Below, in pieces: positions 20,431 to 31,213 of a stretch of 64,000 nucleotides of DNA. Source of the DNA: Corylus avellana (Eukaryota > Streptophyta > Magnoliopsida > Fagales > Betulaceae); assembly GCF_901000735.1 (NCBI RefSeq), contig NC_081549.1, positions 2,862,942-2,926,941 of the forward strand, given 5' to 3'. How positions within the stretch are numbered: the first letter of the stretch is position 1; every line of letters starts with the position of its first letter. A program made the position numbers and the translations under genes. The notes below the pieces were generated by a model. It saw nothing but the letters and a program-made list of their open reading frames with translations. It was not told the origin of the DNA and did no database searches.

Positions 20431-22267
20431 CGGAATCTCAGACCACTCTGCGGTTGCTCTTCATCTTTGTCTTACTCTCCAATCGTACGTAAGGTTAATA
20501 ATCATTTTATTACGTGGAGGCTGTGGAGCCATGTAGGATTTCCTTGCAATGGACTGGGTGACTGGGTGTAGTGTGACTGGGTGTAGTGTAGATGCCTAGA
20601 TGGACTGGTCATTGCCTAGTCATATTGTGGGTGTAGGCTAGCCTTCTTAATCATTGCTGCATTTGTTCCATTTCATTTAATGCTCCTGATGTTTTTTTTA
20701 GAAGGGTAAAATTGTTATTTTAAATTTTTAAATAATTTTTCTCATCTAAAATATATTAATTATATATTATTCATTTCAAATAAAATAAAGAGGATCATTT
20801 TTTCACTAAATTGGTCATTAAGAAAAATGTCAATATAATGGCAAATGATAATAGCACACTGATATTACAGTGTCAATTAGTTGCACTAAGTTTAATTATA
20901 TGTATCATAATGTATTGACATTTTTATACATAAATTAAGGTGCTATTGAGATAAATTATTTTTATACATAAAAGTGCATGCTACCAAGAGACATCAAAAT
21001 AAATGGTCTAAACAACAAAATTTAAAGTGAAATTGCATCAATGCCCAGTTTCTCAATGACAAGTTGCCTTTTGTTATAATTTTTTTCTGTCTTAATCTGA
21101 TTAGAACAGCATTGACATTTTATATAAGGTTTTGTTTGTACTTTGGGATTTTGCCAAGTGTCAACAAGTTTCAGTAAATTATTGACAATTTCAAGTGCAT
21201 TATTTTAGACACTTTGTAAATTTTATTTTTTTTTACTAGTACCTACATGTTAACTTACTATATATCAATTATAAACATATATTTATGAAGTATAATAGAT
21301 ATACTTTTTATGATACTGTTATAATTTCTATTTTGATTTGTGTTTACCATAATTTTATATATTATAATAAAAATATATTATATAAAGAAAACAAAACAAG
21401 GAAAATAAAATCTTGTCATTACAATTTTTTTTAAAAAAATTTTTAATTTTTATATTTCCCCCCCCCCCCCCTACCAGTACATGTTCATGACTCCGCCATT
21501 AATTATATATTATAATAAAAAGTTATTTATCAACTTGAAAATCTTTCGAAGTAGTTCATTTCCTATGTTTTGTTAATAGTTTGTTCGCATGAGAGAATGG
21601 TAACGTTTTTCAATAGCCACCCAATAGCAAGGGATTTACTTAATTAGCCTTATCACTAGAAGATGAAGTGGGAATAGGGATTATTATCATCTTTTTTTTA
21701 AATACAAGATTTATTATTATTTATGCTAGTATAAAATTTTGAGATAAATTTAAATTTTGAGAAATCCAATCATATTGTGCCACATCAATTTGTAATTTTT
21801 TTTTTTTGTAAAATTTATTTATATTCTTATTGTAAATTTATTTAAATGACGAAATTTATTTTGTACTCGTGCTGCATTTATGCATGGCTAAAGTGCGTAT
21901 AAATGTAAAATCAGAGTCCTTTTGTCTGTGGTTGTACATATTTGTAATTAATTCCGTGTTACAAAAATTGGCTGTGGCTTAGAGCTCAACGTGAAGAGCA
22001 AAATACACAAATACTTTTCTGCACTTAACTTCTATTCATTTCTCTTTTTGTTTTTTTATAAAAACAGTCAATTGAAAAGCAAAGAAGATATTGAGGGAGT
22101 GATGGAGCCGCCCTTCTTATCAAATAAGGAGTGGTTTGAAAATTATCCGTATGGCTATTGAAGTTGGTTCAATCACCCCCTAATGGGGAGTGGCTTTGGT
22201 CAAACCCCGTTTAGCTATTTGGAGGTGGCCGGCTCTACCATTCCCCTCAAGTTTTTGTTTTTATTTT

Positions 22268-22666
22268 TAGGGAACTTACTCTTGTTTTGACATTATCCCC
22301 CAAAATTTAAAAACTCCCAATTAAATGCATCGAACTTTGAATTTCTTTTATTTACGTCTCCATTTCGTTAGGATTTTCTGTTAAATCTTGTTAAAATTTT
22401 CAAAATACCCCTCTTTTTTATAAAAAAGAAAAATTGCAAATATTAAAAAAAAAAAAAACGCATGAAGATTTATAATTTTTATTTTATTTTTTATAATAAA
22501 AAATTGGTATTTTGAAAATTTTGACAAAATTTAACGAAAAATCCTAACGAAATGGGATAATTGTAAGAAATTAAAAGTTCGATACTTTTAATTGAGATTT
22601 TTTGAACTTTGAGGAGTAATTTTAAAATGCGTAAAAGTTCAGAGAAATTTTATGAATTTTTCCCTA
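22268..22666. mobile_element. Foldback MITE in copy A (shared with copy B, 27,414-27,805)
   Basis: Ends AGGGAAC and TTTTTCCCT, with long imperfect inverted repeats that include TTTCGTTAGGATTTT and AAAATCCTAACGAAATGGG. It resembles the foldbacks at 3.0-4.0 kb. It predates the duplication. Confidence 0.6.
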
Positions 22667-22728
22667 TTTTTTTAATTGTGGGCGACACATTTCGCAATAT
22701 AATTAGTGTTGATGTAGCATTTGATGGT

Positions 22729-22759
<31 letters not shown>

Positions 22760-23261
22760 AGTTGAATGCATGAACCCATTTTTATTTTTTATTTACTACA
22801 AAGAGTTCTCAGGAAATTTTTATACTACAAATAGCTAATTGCAAAATATATGCACTTACAAGAACTGTTCGTCTGCATTATCCCTTATTAAAAAGCCATG
22901 AATGATAAACCTTTACAAGTGATATGTGATCTAACCTTGTGTTTTGAAGATTTTTGATTAGTCTCTTATTTTATTCTTTCATTCAAATTAAGAACCCTTT
23001 TTCTTATTAAATTAAAAAAAAAAATTAAAAAATTGCGATCCAACAATTTCTTTTAGGTTAACTTTAGGCTTTCCACATGTCTTACTGCATTGATTTGAAG
23101 ACACAAAAGAATCTTTTTAATTTTCCCATTCAAAAACCACCAAACTCCTCTGGCATGTGATCTATCATCTATACACCTAGTTGTGTTATAAATGTAAAAT
23201 TAATTGGATCGGCCACCCCATGTGTTAAATTAATTATTATTATTATTATTATTTAATTTGG

Positions 23262-23390
23262 CCTCTAAGGGTGGCCAGACCAACTCCAAGGGTAATGGGG
23301 TGGCTTCGGCCTCCCCAAGGGCCAGACTGGCAGTCTGGGGTGGTCGAAGCCACCCCCAGCCCCAACTGGGGTGGCCGGCCACCCCTTAGG
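23262..23390. repeat. GC-rich cruciform element, 129 bp (copy A)
   Basis: An island of high GC in AT-rich DNA. The ends CCTCTAAGGGTGGCC and GGCCACCCCTTAGG are inverted. Inside, GTGGCTTCG pairs with CGAAGCCAC, and the centre CCAGACTGGCAGTCTGG is itself a palindrome. The ORF across it is a side effect of the palindromes. The same element is at 28,404-28,532 in copy B, and a weaker relative may lie near 49.0-49.3 kb. Confidence 0.65.
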
Positions 23391-23412
23391 ATTTTTTTTT
23401 CTTTTTTAATTA

Positions 23413-23512
23413 NNNNNNNNNNNNNNNNNNNNNNNNNNNNNNNNNNNNNNNNNNNNNNNNNNNNNNNNNNNNNNNNNNNNNNNNNNNNNNNNNNNNNNNN
23501 NNNNNNNNNNNN
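23413..23512. other. Assembly gap, exactly 100 N
   Basis: A 100-base N run, a conventional placeholder of unknown size. It sits precisely at the join of the two copies of the 4.4-5 kb duplication. The ORFs called across it have no meaning. Confidence 0.99.
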
Positions 23513-24213
23513 TAATATAGTTATATTCAACCATCAAGAACAAAAGTAGTGATTACAAAGTCAAATTCAGTTCATTCATTTACGGAATCGATGATCGATC
23601 TTCTTCCTTTATGATCTTCATCTTAAATCGTGGCATATCTTGTCCATGTTTCACCCATGATGCATTATTTATTTATTTATTCTTTGTTTAAATTGGAAAA
23701 TGTCAACCAAATTAGCCCCAAGATTACGTTATCTTTTATATGCATCCCAATCCAATGTACATGAATTATTACGATCAGCATCCCGTTTATTCCTCCTTAA
23801 GGCAGGGACGTGGAATCGCCACGATCATTAATGTACCAACAGTGATTATGTAAAGGATTGATACTTGAGATGTTTTTTATTTATTTATTTATTTTAATAA
23901 TACTATTTAGTAGATTGTGGTCCAGGCCTTTGGGTTTGGTTCAGGCCTGGACCAAACCCAAAAATTAATGATATAGTTAGTAAATATCATTAATTTTTTT
24001 TATTTTTTTTTTGGACAATAATACAATCATTATTATAGTTATAGAGGGTGCATATTAATATGAAGAGTAATTCTATACCTAGGACTTTTATTCTTTTTTT
24101 TTTTATCCCCAAAGGTAACATGACATTTAAAATTATTATTAAATTTGAAATTAATTACTATTGATTAAATAGTAATTTTAAACGTCACATTACCTTTGAA
24201 GGATAAAAGTCTT

Positions 24214-24254
24214 ACTTATAGCGTTTTTTTTTTTTTTTTTTTGAACTTATAGCG
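24214..24254 (-). mobile_element. Poly(A)-only retroposition scar in copy B
   Basis: ACTTATAGCG occurs at 24,214-24,223 and again at 24,245-24,254, with 19 T plus GA between. Copy A has a single ACTTATAGCG and no insert. This is what an extremely 5'-truncated LINE-driven insertion on the minus strand would leave. Confidence 0.7.
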
Positions 24255-24670
24255 TTATTCTAATATGCAGGCCAACTTATTTTTACCATGTACTTTGTAT
24301 TTTGCATATGATTTTTCTCTTTTGGTTTCCCAAGCAATGGCCTTGAGATTAAAATTATAAATAACTTTAATTATAGTTCATGACTGGTGTACTATATAAT
24401 AAGCTCTTAAAAATCAAGCATTTCTAGTCTACTATCGATTAAAAAGATGTGGTGTCTACTACATCCTAGTCACTGTCACCTGACATTCATTTATTCTCAG
24501 TGACTCAAGAATTTGTGCCAAACAGAGTTGAGATGTTTTTTTTTTAAGCTCAAAACTATTCTTATTAAAAATAAAGTTTAAAAAAAGTTGAGATGCCTTC
24601 AAATTTGAGCTCTTCTCGCTCAACCCAGCCAAAAAACAAAGTTTAAACTGGAAAATGACAAGTTTGGTAG

Positions 24671-24702
<32 letters not shown>

Positions 24703-26465
24703 CGGAATCTCAGACCACTCTGCGGTTGCTCTTCATCTTTGTCTTACTCTCCCATCGTACGTAAGGTTAATAATCATTTTATTACGTGGAGGCAGTGGAG
24801 CCATGTCGGATTTCCTTGCAATGGACTAGCTTCAAGTGTGACTGGGTGCAGTGTAAATGCCTAGATGGACTGGTCATTGCCTAGTCATATTGTGGGTGTA
24901 GGCTAGCCTTCTTAATCATTGCTGCATTTGTTCCATTTCATTTAATGCTCCTGATGTTTTTTTTTTCAGAGGGGTAAAATTGTTATTTTAAATTTTTAAA
25001 TAATTTTTTTCATCTAAAATATATTAATTATATATTATTCATTTCAAATAAAATAAAGATGATCATTTTTTCACTAAACTGGTCATTAAGAAAAATGTCA
25101 ATATAATGGCAAATGATAATAGCACACTGATATTACAGTGTCAATTAGCTGCACTTAGTTTAATTATATGTATCATAATGTATTGACATTTTTATACATA
25201 AATTAAGGTGCTATTGAGATAAATTATTTTTATACATAAAAGTGCTACCAAGAGACATCAAAATAAATGGTCTAAACAACAAAATTTAAAGTGAAATTGC
25301 ATCAATGCCCAGTTTCTCAATGACAAGTTGCCTTTTGTTATAATTTTTTTCTGTCTTAATCTGATTAGAACAGCATTGACATTTTATATAAGGTTTTGTT
25401 TGTACTTTGGGATTTTGCCAAGTGTCAACAAGTTTCAGTAAATTATTGACAATTTCAAGTGCATTATTTTAGACACTTTGTAAATTTTTTTTTTTTTTTA
25501 CTAGTACCTACAATGTTAACTTACTATATATCAATTATAAACATATATTTATGAAGTATAATAGATATACTTTTTATGATACTGTTATAATTTTATTTTG
25601 ATTTGTGTTTACCATAATTTTATATATTATAATAAAAATATATTATATAAAGAGAACAAAACAAGGAAAATAAAATCTTGTCATTACATTTTTTTTTTCC
25701 GCCCCTACCAATACATATTCTTGACTCAACCATTAATTATATATTATAGTAAAAAGTTGTATATCAACTTGAAAATCTCTTGAAGTAGTTGATTTATCAT
25801 TTCCTATGTTTTGTTATTAGTTGGTTTGCATGAGAGAATGGTAACGTTTTCCAATAGCAAGAGATTTACTTAATTAGCCTTATCACTAGAAGATGAAGTA
25901 GGAATAGGGATTATTATCATCTTTTTTTAAAATACAGGATTTATTATTATTTATGCTAGTATAAAATTTTGAGATAAATTTAAATTTTGAGAAACCCAAT
26001 TATATTGTGCCACATCAATTTGTAATTTTTTTTTTTTTTTTGTAAATTTGTTTATATTCTTATTGTAAATTTATTTAAATGACGAAATTTATTTTGTACT
26101 CGTGCTGCATTTATGCATGGTTAAAGTGCGTATAAATGTAAAATCAGAGTCCTTTGGTTGTACATATTTGTAATTAATTCCGTGTTACAAAAATTGGCTG
26201 AGGCTTACAGCTCAACGTGAAGAGCAAAATACACAAATACTTTTCTGCACTTAACTTCTATTCATTTCTCTTTTTGTTTTTTAATAAAAACAGTCAATTG
26301 AAAAGCAAAGAAGATACTGAGGGAGTGATGAAGCCACCCTTGGTTTGAAAATTATCGGTATGGCTATTGAAGTTGGTTCAATCAGCCCCTAATGGGGAGT
26401 GGTTCTAGTCAGCCCCATTTGGTTATTTGGAGGTCGCTGGCTCTACCACTCCCTTCAAGTTTTTG

Positions 26466-26466
26466 G

Positions 26467-26498
<32 letters not shown>

Positions 26499-27394
26499 CC
26501 ATACTTATTCATTGATAAAATTTGCGAGCCTAAAGCTTTTACAAACAGAGCAAAAAGCTCTGAAGTAAATCATAGCCGAAACTAAAGATACAGTCATCAA
26601 CAACAGACCAAATCAACCAAAACACAGCATCCGCTAACCTATGACTAAATATCAGGTTTAAAACTCAGATCTGCATCAAACAGACACCATCTAATGCATA
26701 GGTTGCGCTTATTCCTCGGCCTTGAGAGCAAAACTCCCAAGCCGATACTCATCTTCCTCGACTCGAAAGCCAGGATAAAGTTCACATCCACAACCCAAGG
26801 GTTTGGGCCAGTAATAACGGGCAGCAACCGGACGCAACAAAGCAAGAGGAGAGAGCCTTATTACAAGCATAAATAAACTCATACAGGAAAATAAAAGGAA
26901 CAATAAAATTAATGCAAGAAAAGAAATTACAGCAAAGTAAATCAAATACAGGGGAACTCAAAGGAAATACAAAACAGAAAAACAACAATACAGGGAAATA
27001 AACGCGAAAAACACTCAAAGCGGGTCACGGCAGCCAAAGGAGGCCGATCGCGAGCTGGCTGGAAACCGCCGTGGAAGGTGGCACAAAAAGCTTGGAGCGG
27101 GAGGGGCGCGTGAAAAGATCCGACAGCGAGCGGTGAGCAGCGAAGCGGGCGCGGAGGAGATCGGCGGCACACACAAACAAACAGGGAGGGGGAGAGTTTG
27201 AGTGAAAACCCCCAAAAACAGTATCCACCGAGAGAGAATACAAGCACAACATAATAGAAAACACCAAAGACAGAAACAAGCCTAAAACAAAAACCGAGAA
27301 GCAAAGAAGGGAGGAGGGATGCAGGTAACGGGCATCCCTCCTCCCCTGAGGCGGCGACGCTCTGGAGGGGGGCTTAGAATTTCACAAGGCTTAG
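26466..27394 (-). mobile_element. 929-bp polyA retroposon present only in copy B
   Basis: It starts on the + strand with a long T run (poly(A) tail of a minus-strand element) and is flanked by AAGTTTTTG at 26,457-26,465 and 27,395-27,403, a 9-bp target duplication. Copy A has one AAGTTTTTG (22,249-22,257) and no insert. On the minus strand the 5' end carries a 14-bp perfect stem (27,309-27,322 and 27,332-27,345) with a 9-base loop, then a GC-rich segment, then a T-rich segment. The final third aligns with the element at 9,752-10,503 (GGATGTGAA, GGCTT, AGTCGAGG, GATGAGT; 3' AGAGCTTT, GCTCG). No reverse transcriptase is encoded, so it depends on a LINE in trans. Minus-strand ORFs in the GC-rich part have no recognisable domain. 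Confidence 0.8.
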
Positions 27395-27413
27395 AAGTTT
27401 TTGTTTTTATTTT

Positions 27414-27805
27414 TAGGGAACTTCCACTTGTTTTGACATTATCCCCCAAAATTTAAAAACTCCCAATTAAATGCATCGAACTTTGAATTTCTTTTATTTA
27501 CGTCCCCATTTCGTTCGGATTTTCCGTTAAATCTTGTTAAAATTCTCAACATACCCCTCTTTTTTATAAAAAAAATTGCAAATATTTTTAAAAAAAACGC
27601 ATGAAGATTTATAATTTTTATTTTATTTTTTATAATAAAAAATGGCTATTTTGAAAATTTTGACAAAATTTAACGAAAAATCCTAACGAAATGGGATAAT
27701 TGAAAGAAATTAAAAGTTCGATACTTTTAATTGAGATTTTTTGAATTTTGAGGAATAATTTTAAAATGCGTAAAAGTTCAGAGAAATTTTATGAATTTTT
27801 CCCTA
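27414..27805. mobile_element. Foldback MITE in copy B
   Basis: Copy B version of 22,268-22,666 with a few substitutions and a shorter A run in the loop. Confidence 0.6.
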
Positions 27806-28403
27806 TTTTTTTAATTGTGGGCGACACATTTTGCAATATAATTAGTGTTGATGTAGCATTTGATGGTTTCTAAAAAAAAAAAAAAAATACATATGAATAG
27901 AAGTTGAATGCATGAACCCATTTTTATTTTTTATTTACTACAAAGAGTTCTCAGGAAATTTTTATACTACAAATAGCTAATTGCAAAATATATGCACTTA
28001 CAAGAACTGTTCGTCTGCATTATCCCTTATTAAAAAGCCATGAATGATAAACCTTTACAAGTGATATGTGATCTAACCTTGTGTTTTGAAGATTTTTGAT
28101 TAGTCTCTTATTTTATTCTTTCATTCAAATTAAGAACCCTTTTTCTTATTAAATTAAAAAAAAAAATTAAAAAATTGCGATCCAACAATTTCTTTTAGGT
28201 TAACTTTAGGCTTTCCACATGTCTTACTGCATTGATTTGAAGACACAAAAGAATCTTTTTAATTTTCCCATTCAAAAACCACCAAACTCCTCTGGCATGT
28301 GATCTATCATCTATACACCTAGTTGTGTTATAAATGTAAAATTAATTGGATCGGCCACCCCATGTGTTAAATTAATTATTATTATTATTATTATTTAATT
28401 TGG

Positions 28404-28532
28404 CCTCTAAGGGTGGCCAGACCAACTCCAAGGGTAATGGGGTGGCTTCGGCCTCCCCAAGGGCCAGACTGGCAGTCTGGGGTGGTCGAAGCCACCCCCA
28501 GCCCCAACTGGGGTGGCCGGCCACCCCTTAGG
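28404..28532. repeat. GC-rich cruciform element, 129 bp (copy B)
   Basis: Same length and apparently identical to 23,262-23,390. It is followed by poly(T) and a long (AT)n run. Confidence 0.65.
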
Positions 28533-28559
28533 ATTTTTTTTTCTTTTTTAATTATTTTT

Positions 28560-28561
<2 letters not shown>

Positions 28562-28624
<63 letters not shown>
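28562..28624. repeat. (AT)n microsatellite, about 63 bp
   Basis: An uninterrupted AT dinucleotide run at the outer edge of copy B. The matching position in copy A falls at the N gap, so this repeat may have broken the assembly there. Confidence 0.95.
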
Positions 28625-28627
<3 letters not shown>

Positions 28628-28738
28628 TTGTATTACTAGACATGTGTCTCATTTATGGCCTTAGAATCTCTCTCTAGAAAGATCCTGACCATTAACTGGA
28701 TATAAATAGATTAGAGAGGATCTTGTTCCTATACTAAG

Positions 28739-29009
28739 GAGGTGTTTGTTAAACAACACAAACATCCCCACACAACGTTCACTTTTTTAAAAAAAATAAA
28801 AATAAAATAATAATTGGTATAGAAAAAGTGAAATATATTTTTTTTTTTTTTGAAAAGTGAAAATATTTTATTTTGCAGTAATTTTTTTATTTGTATAGTC
28901 GTAAAAAGTAAATGATATGATATAAAAGTGATAATGTTTTTATGTTAATTTTTTTGAGAAATGAAATGAATAGTATTTAGAGGTTGGGTTGTTGTTTACC
29001 AACAACACC
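28739..29009. mobile_element. Probable Tourist/hAT-like MITE
   Basis: Ends GGTGTTTGTTAAAC and GTTTACCAACAACACC are inverted, with AT-rich content similar in style to 19,819-20,091. Target duplication is unclear. Confidence 0.45.
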
Positions 29010-30678
29010 TACGAGTTGCTACTTGCTAGGAATGATGATGGATGATGAAAATTTTTCAATCCCCAAGTTTAAGGTTTGGCTTTCTCAAAATTATAATATA
29101 TCCCCTCTGCTTGACTTTCCTATTTCCGTCAATTTGAAAGTTTATCCTTAAGTTCTAGGTAATATAACCCCTCCTCTGCTTGAATTACAATAAATCTCCT
29201 GTAACTATGAGTGGCTCCATCCAAAAGCAATGAACATACAATTGTAAAAAGATTCTAATCTTAAATTCTCCGCCATGAACTTTTAAGGTTTAGCGACGCG
29301 TTTAGGTTGAGCCCAAACATAGTACAATTATAAGTATCACGGAGGCAACCACTCTCCAATATTTTGAATCCAATAATAACTTTTAATGTCATGATTAAAA
29401 ATGTACCTAGCATATATATATATATATATGTCATTTGTGCCTCGTCCTCAATTTCCAGGAACATGATGTGTACGAATAAAGGAAATCCGACACTCAAACG
29501 GACCGACCAGCACCTAGAGAAAGGACCCGCCTATAAAGTCATAAACCTGATTTTGACTTGTAAAACACATGACATTGCTGACCTAAGAGTGACGCAATAA
29601 TCGATGCCTCTACAATTGCGGTCCAGAGTAATTGGATGCTCCCCACACGCAGGCGATTGAGTAATTGATGTTCTCCTTTCTTCTGATTTTTCAACGATTT
29701 GCTATTTACATTGTCAAATTTTCTGACGGAAAATACGAGAGAGATTTATGAACTTTTGAGATCTGGTCAAGCAAGTTTTTAACATTTATTGTTTGAATTG
29801 ATTATAATCCGACAGCGAAATTGTTAGAAATCTAAATCTTATTTACATTATATAAGAAAATCTCAATCTCATTCACATTGTATAAGAAAGTTTGAGAAAT
29901 GTTTTCCCCTAGTAAGATCCAGAAAAACATGAGTTCTCTTGATTTTACGATGATATTCTTTCTTTCTTTTCTTTTTTTAGAATATCAAAAGGAAACGAAT
30001 CATTTCTCTAAAATTAAAGGATTAAATGTTGGAGATACCAAAAAGAAAAGATGTTCAATAAATTAGTTTTAGCATTTTCTTTGCAAAGCAACCAGTTGGA
30101 ATACCCTACAAGAGTTGAAAAGTACGGCTTTTGCACTATTAAATTACTAAGAACAGGTTTGTGATTGCGTTAAAAAATTGTATTTTTAAAACTAAAAATA
30201 ACTTACAAAAAAGATGATTCATTTTAAGTTTTTTTTTTTTTTTTTTTTTTTCAAAAGTAGTGTTTGACAAATTTTTAGAGTAAAAAAGTCACAAAATTAC
30301 TTTTACAGTTTTTTTTTTTTTTTTAATTTATTTATCATACTAGCTTTTTGTTTGAACAGTTTTATATACTAAAAATAAAAAGCTCCTTCACGCAATTACA
30401 AAGAGACTCAAACTCGTGTCTCTCTACTTACAAAGGTTGCTAGCCGATTTATTATTAAAAAAAAAAAAAAAAAGCAAGAAAGGTTGCTACCTACCAACAT
30501 ATTCTATCCTTGTTCTTGGTTAATTTGAGCTCTCAACCTATCTTAAACCCACAGTCCTAACACTATGGAACTATATTTTTCTTTCAAAGTTGGTTGAATT
30601 AAGTTTTTTTAAGCTAGTTTATTAAATTGATATGTGTTCTTTAAAAAAAAAATACATGTCAATTTAATAGACACATAT
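29010..30678. other. Gene-free AT-rich interval
   Basis: No gene is supported. It holds a short (AT)n near 29,411-29,429 and poly(T) runs near 30,230-30,250 and 30,310-30,325. Confidence 0.55.
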
Positions 30679-31213
30679 TGTGAGTGCACTTGTGAGTGTT
30701 GTGTCACACATTAAGAAAATATAAAAGAAAAGAGTGCTTAATATATCTAAGTAGACCTTAGCCTATTAACTTAGGCTTTTTAGCTAGAGTTGTGTTCAAC
30801 TATGTATATTAATGTGCTCTTGGTAAAAAAAACTCTATAACCGCTTAATCTCTCAACAAATGGTATCAAAGCCATGGTTACCTTCTTAAGACGGATGTCT
30901 GAACGCGTCAGGTTTAGAGTTGTGTCTCCACCCGCAACTCTTGACGTGAAACACTCTTAGAAATGTAAAAAGACTCACAAGCGAGGGGGGAGTTGGGTCA
31001 ATGTGAAGAGACTCACAAGCGAGGAGGTGATTGTTGTGAGTGCACTTGTGGGTATTGTGTCACACATTAAGAAAATATAAAATAAAAGAATGCTTAATAT
31101 ACCTAAGTGGACCTTAGCCTATTAGCTTAGGCTTTTGGGCTAGAGTTATGTTCAACTTTGTATATTAATGTGCTCTTGGTAAAAAAACTCCATAACCGCT
31201 TAATCTTCCAACA
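30679..31213 (+). mobile_element. TRIM (terminal-repeat retrotransposon in miniature)
   Basis: Two direct repeats of about 180 bp (30,679-30,858 and 31,035-31,213) begin TGTGAGTGCACTTGTG and end CAACA, with a few differences. Two bases after the first lies TGGTATCAAAGCC (30,861-30,873), a primer site for initiator tRNA-Met. The second is preceded by a purine-rich GAGGAGGTG. The 176-bp interior has no coding capacity and holds two copies of GACTCACAAGCGAGG. Total 535 bp, typical of TRIMs. No clear target-site duplication was found. Confidence 0.85.

Larger units (their letters stand above)
19008..23412 (+). repeat. Large direct duplication, copy A
   Basis: From TAATATAGTTATATTC at 19,008 this segment matches 23,513 onward nearly base for base over its full length, apart from indels. 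It contains no host gene. Copy-specific differences include a 273-bp Tourist-like MITE (19,819-20,091), a 12-base C run near 21,461, a longer (AT)n at about 22,733-22,759, and loss of one half of a palindrome near 19,420. It ends at the N gap inside the sequence that leads to an (AT)n run in copy B. Confidence 0.92.
23513..28560 (+). repeat. Large direct duplication, copy B
   Basis: Counterpart of 19,008-23,412. Copy-specific insertions are the 929-bp retroposon (26,466-27,394), a 21-base poly(T) insertion with target duplication (24,224-24,244) and an extra palindrome half (near 23,935-23,959). It lacks the MITE of copy A and lacks about 16 bases present near 22,115 in copy A. It continues past the end of copy A into a long (AT)n run. 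No host gene. Confidence 0.92.

Noticed and set aside
23249..23549. ORFs on both strands across 23.25-23.55 kb and the copy at 28.41 kb
   Set aside because: They run through the N gap or the (AT)n run and reflect the GC-rich palindrome.
26694..27304. Several minus-strand ORFs of 60-120 codons in the 26.5-27.4 kb element
   Set aside because: They overlap in different frames inside a GC-rich non-coding retroposon and show no domain.
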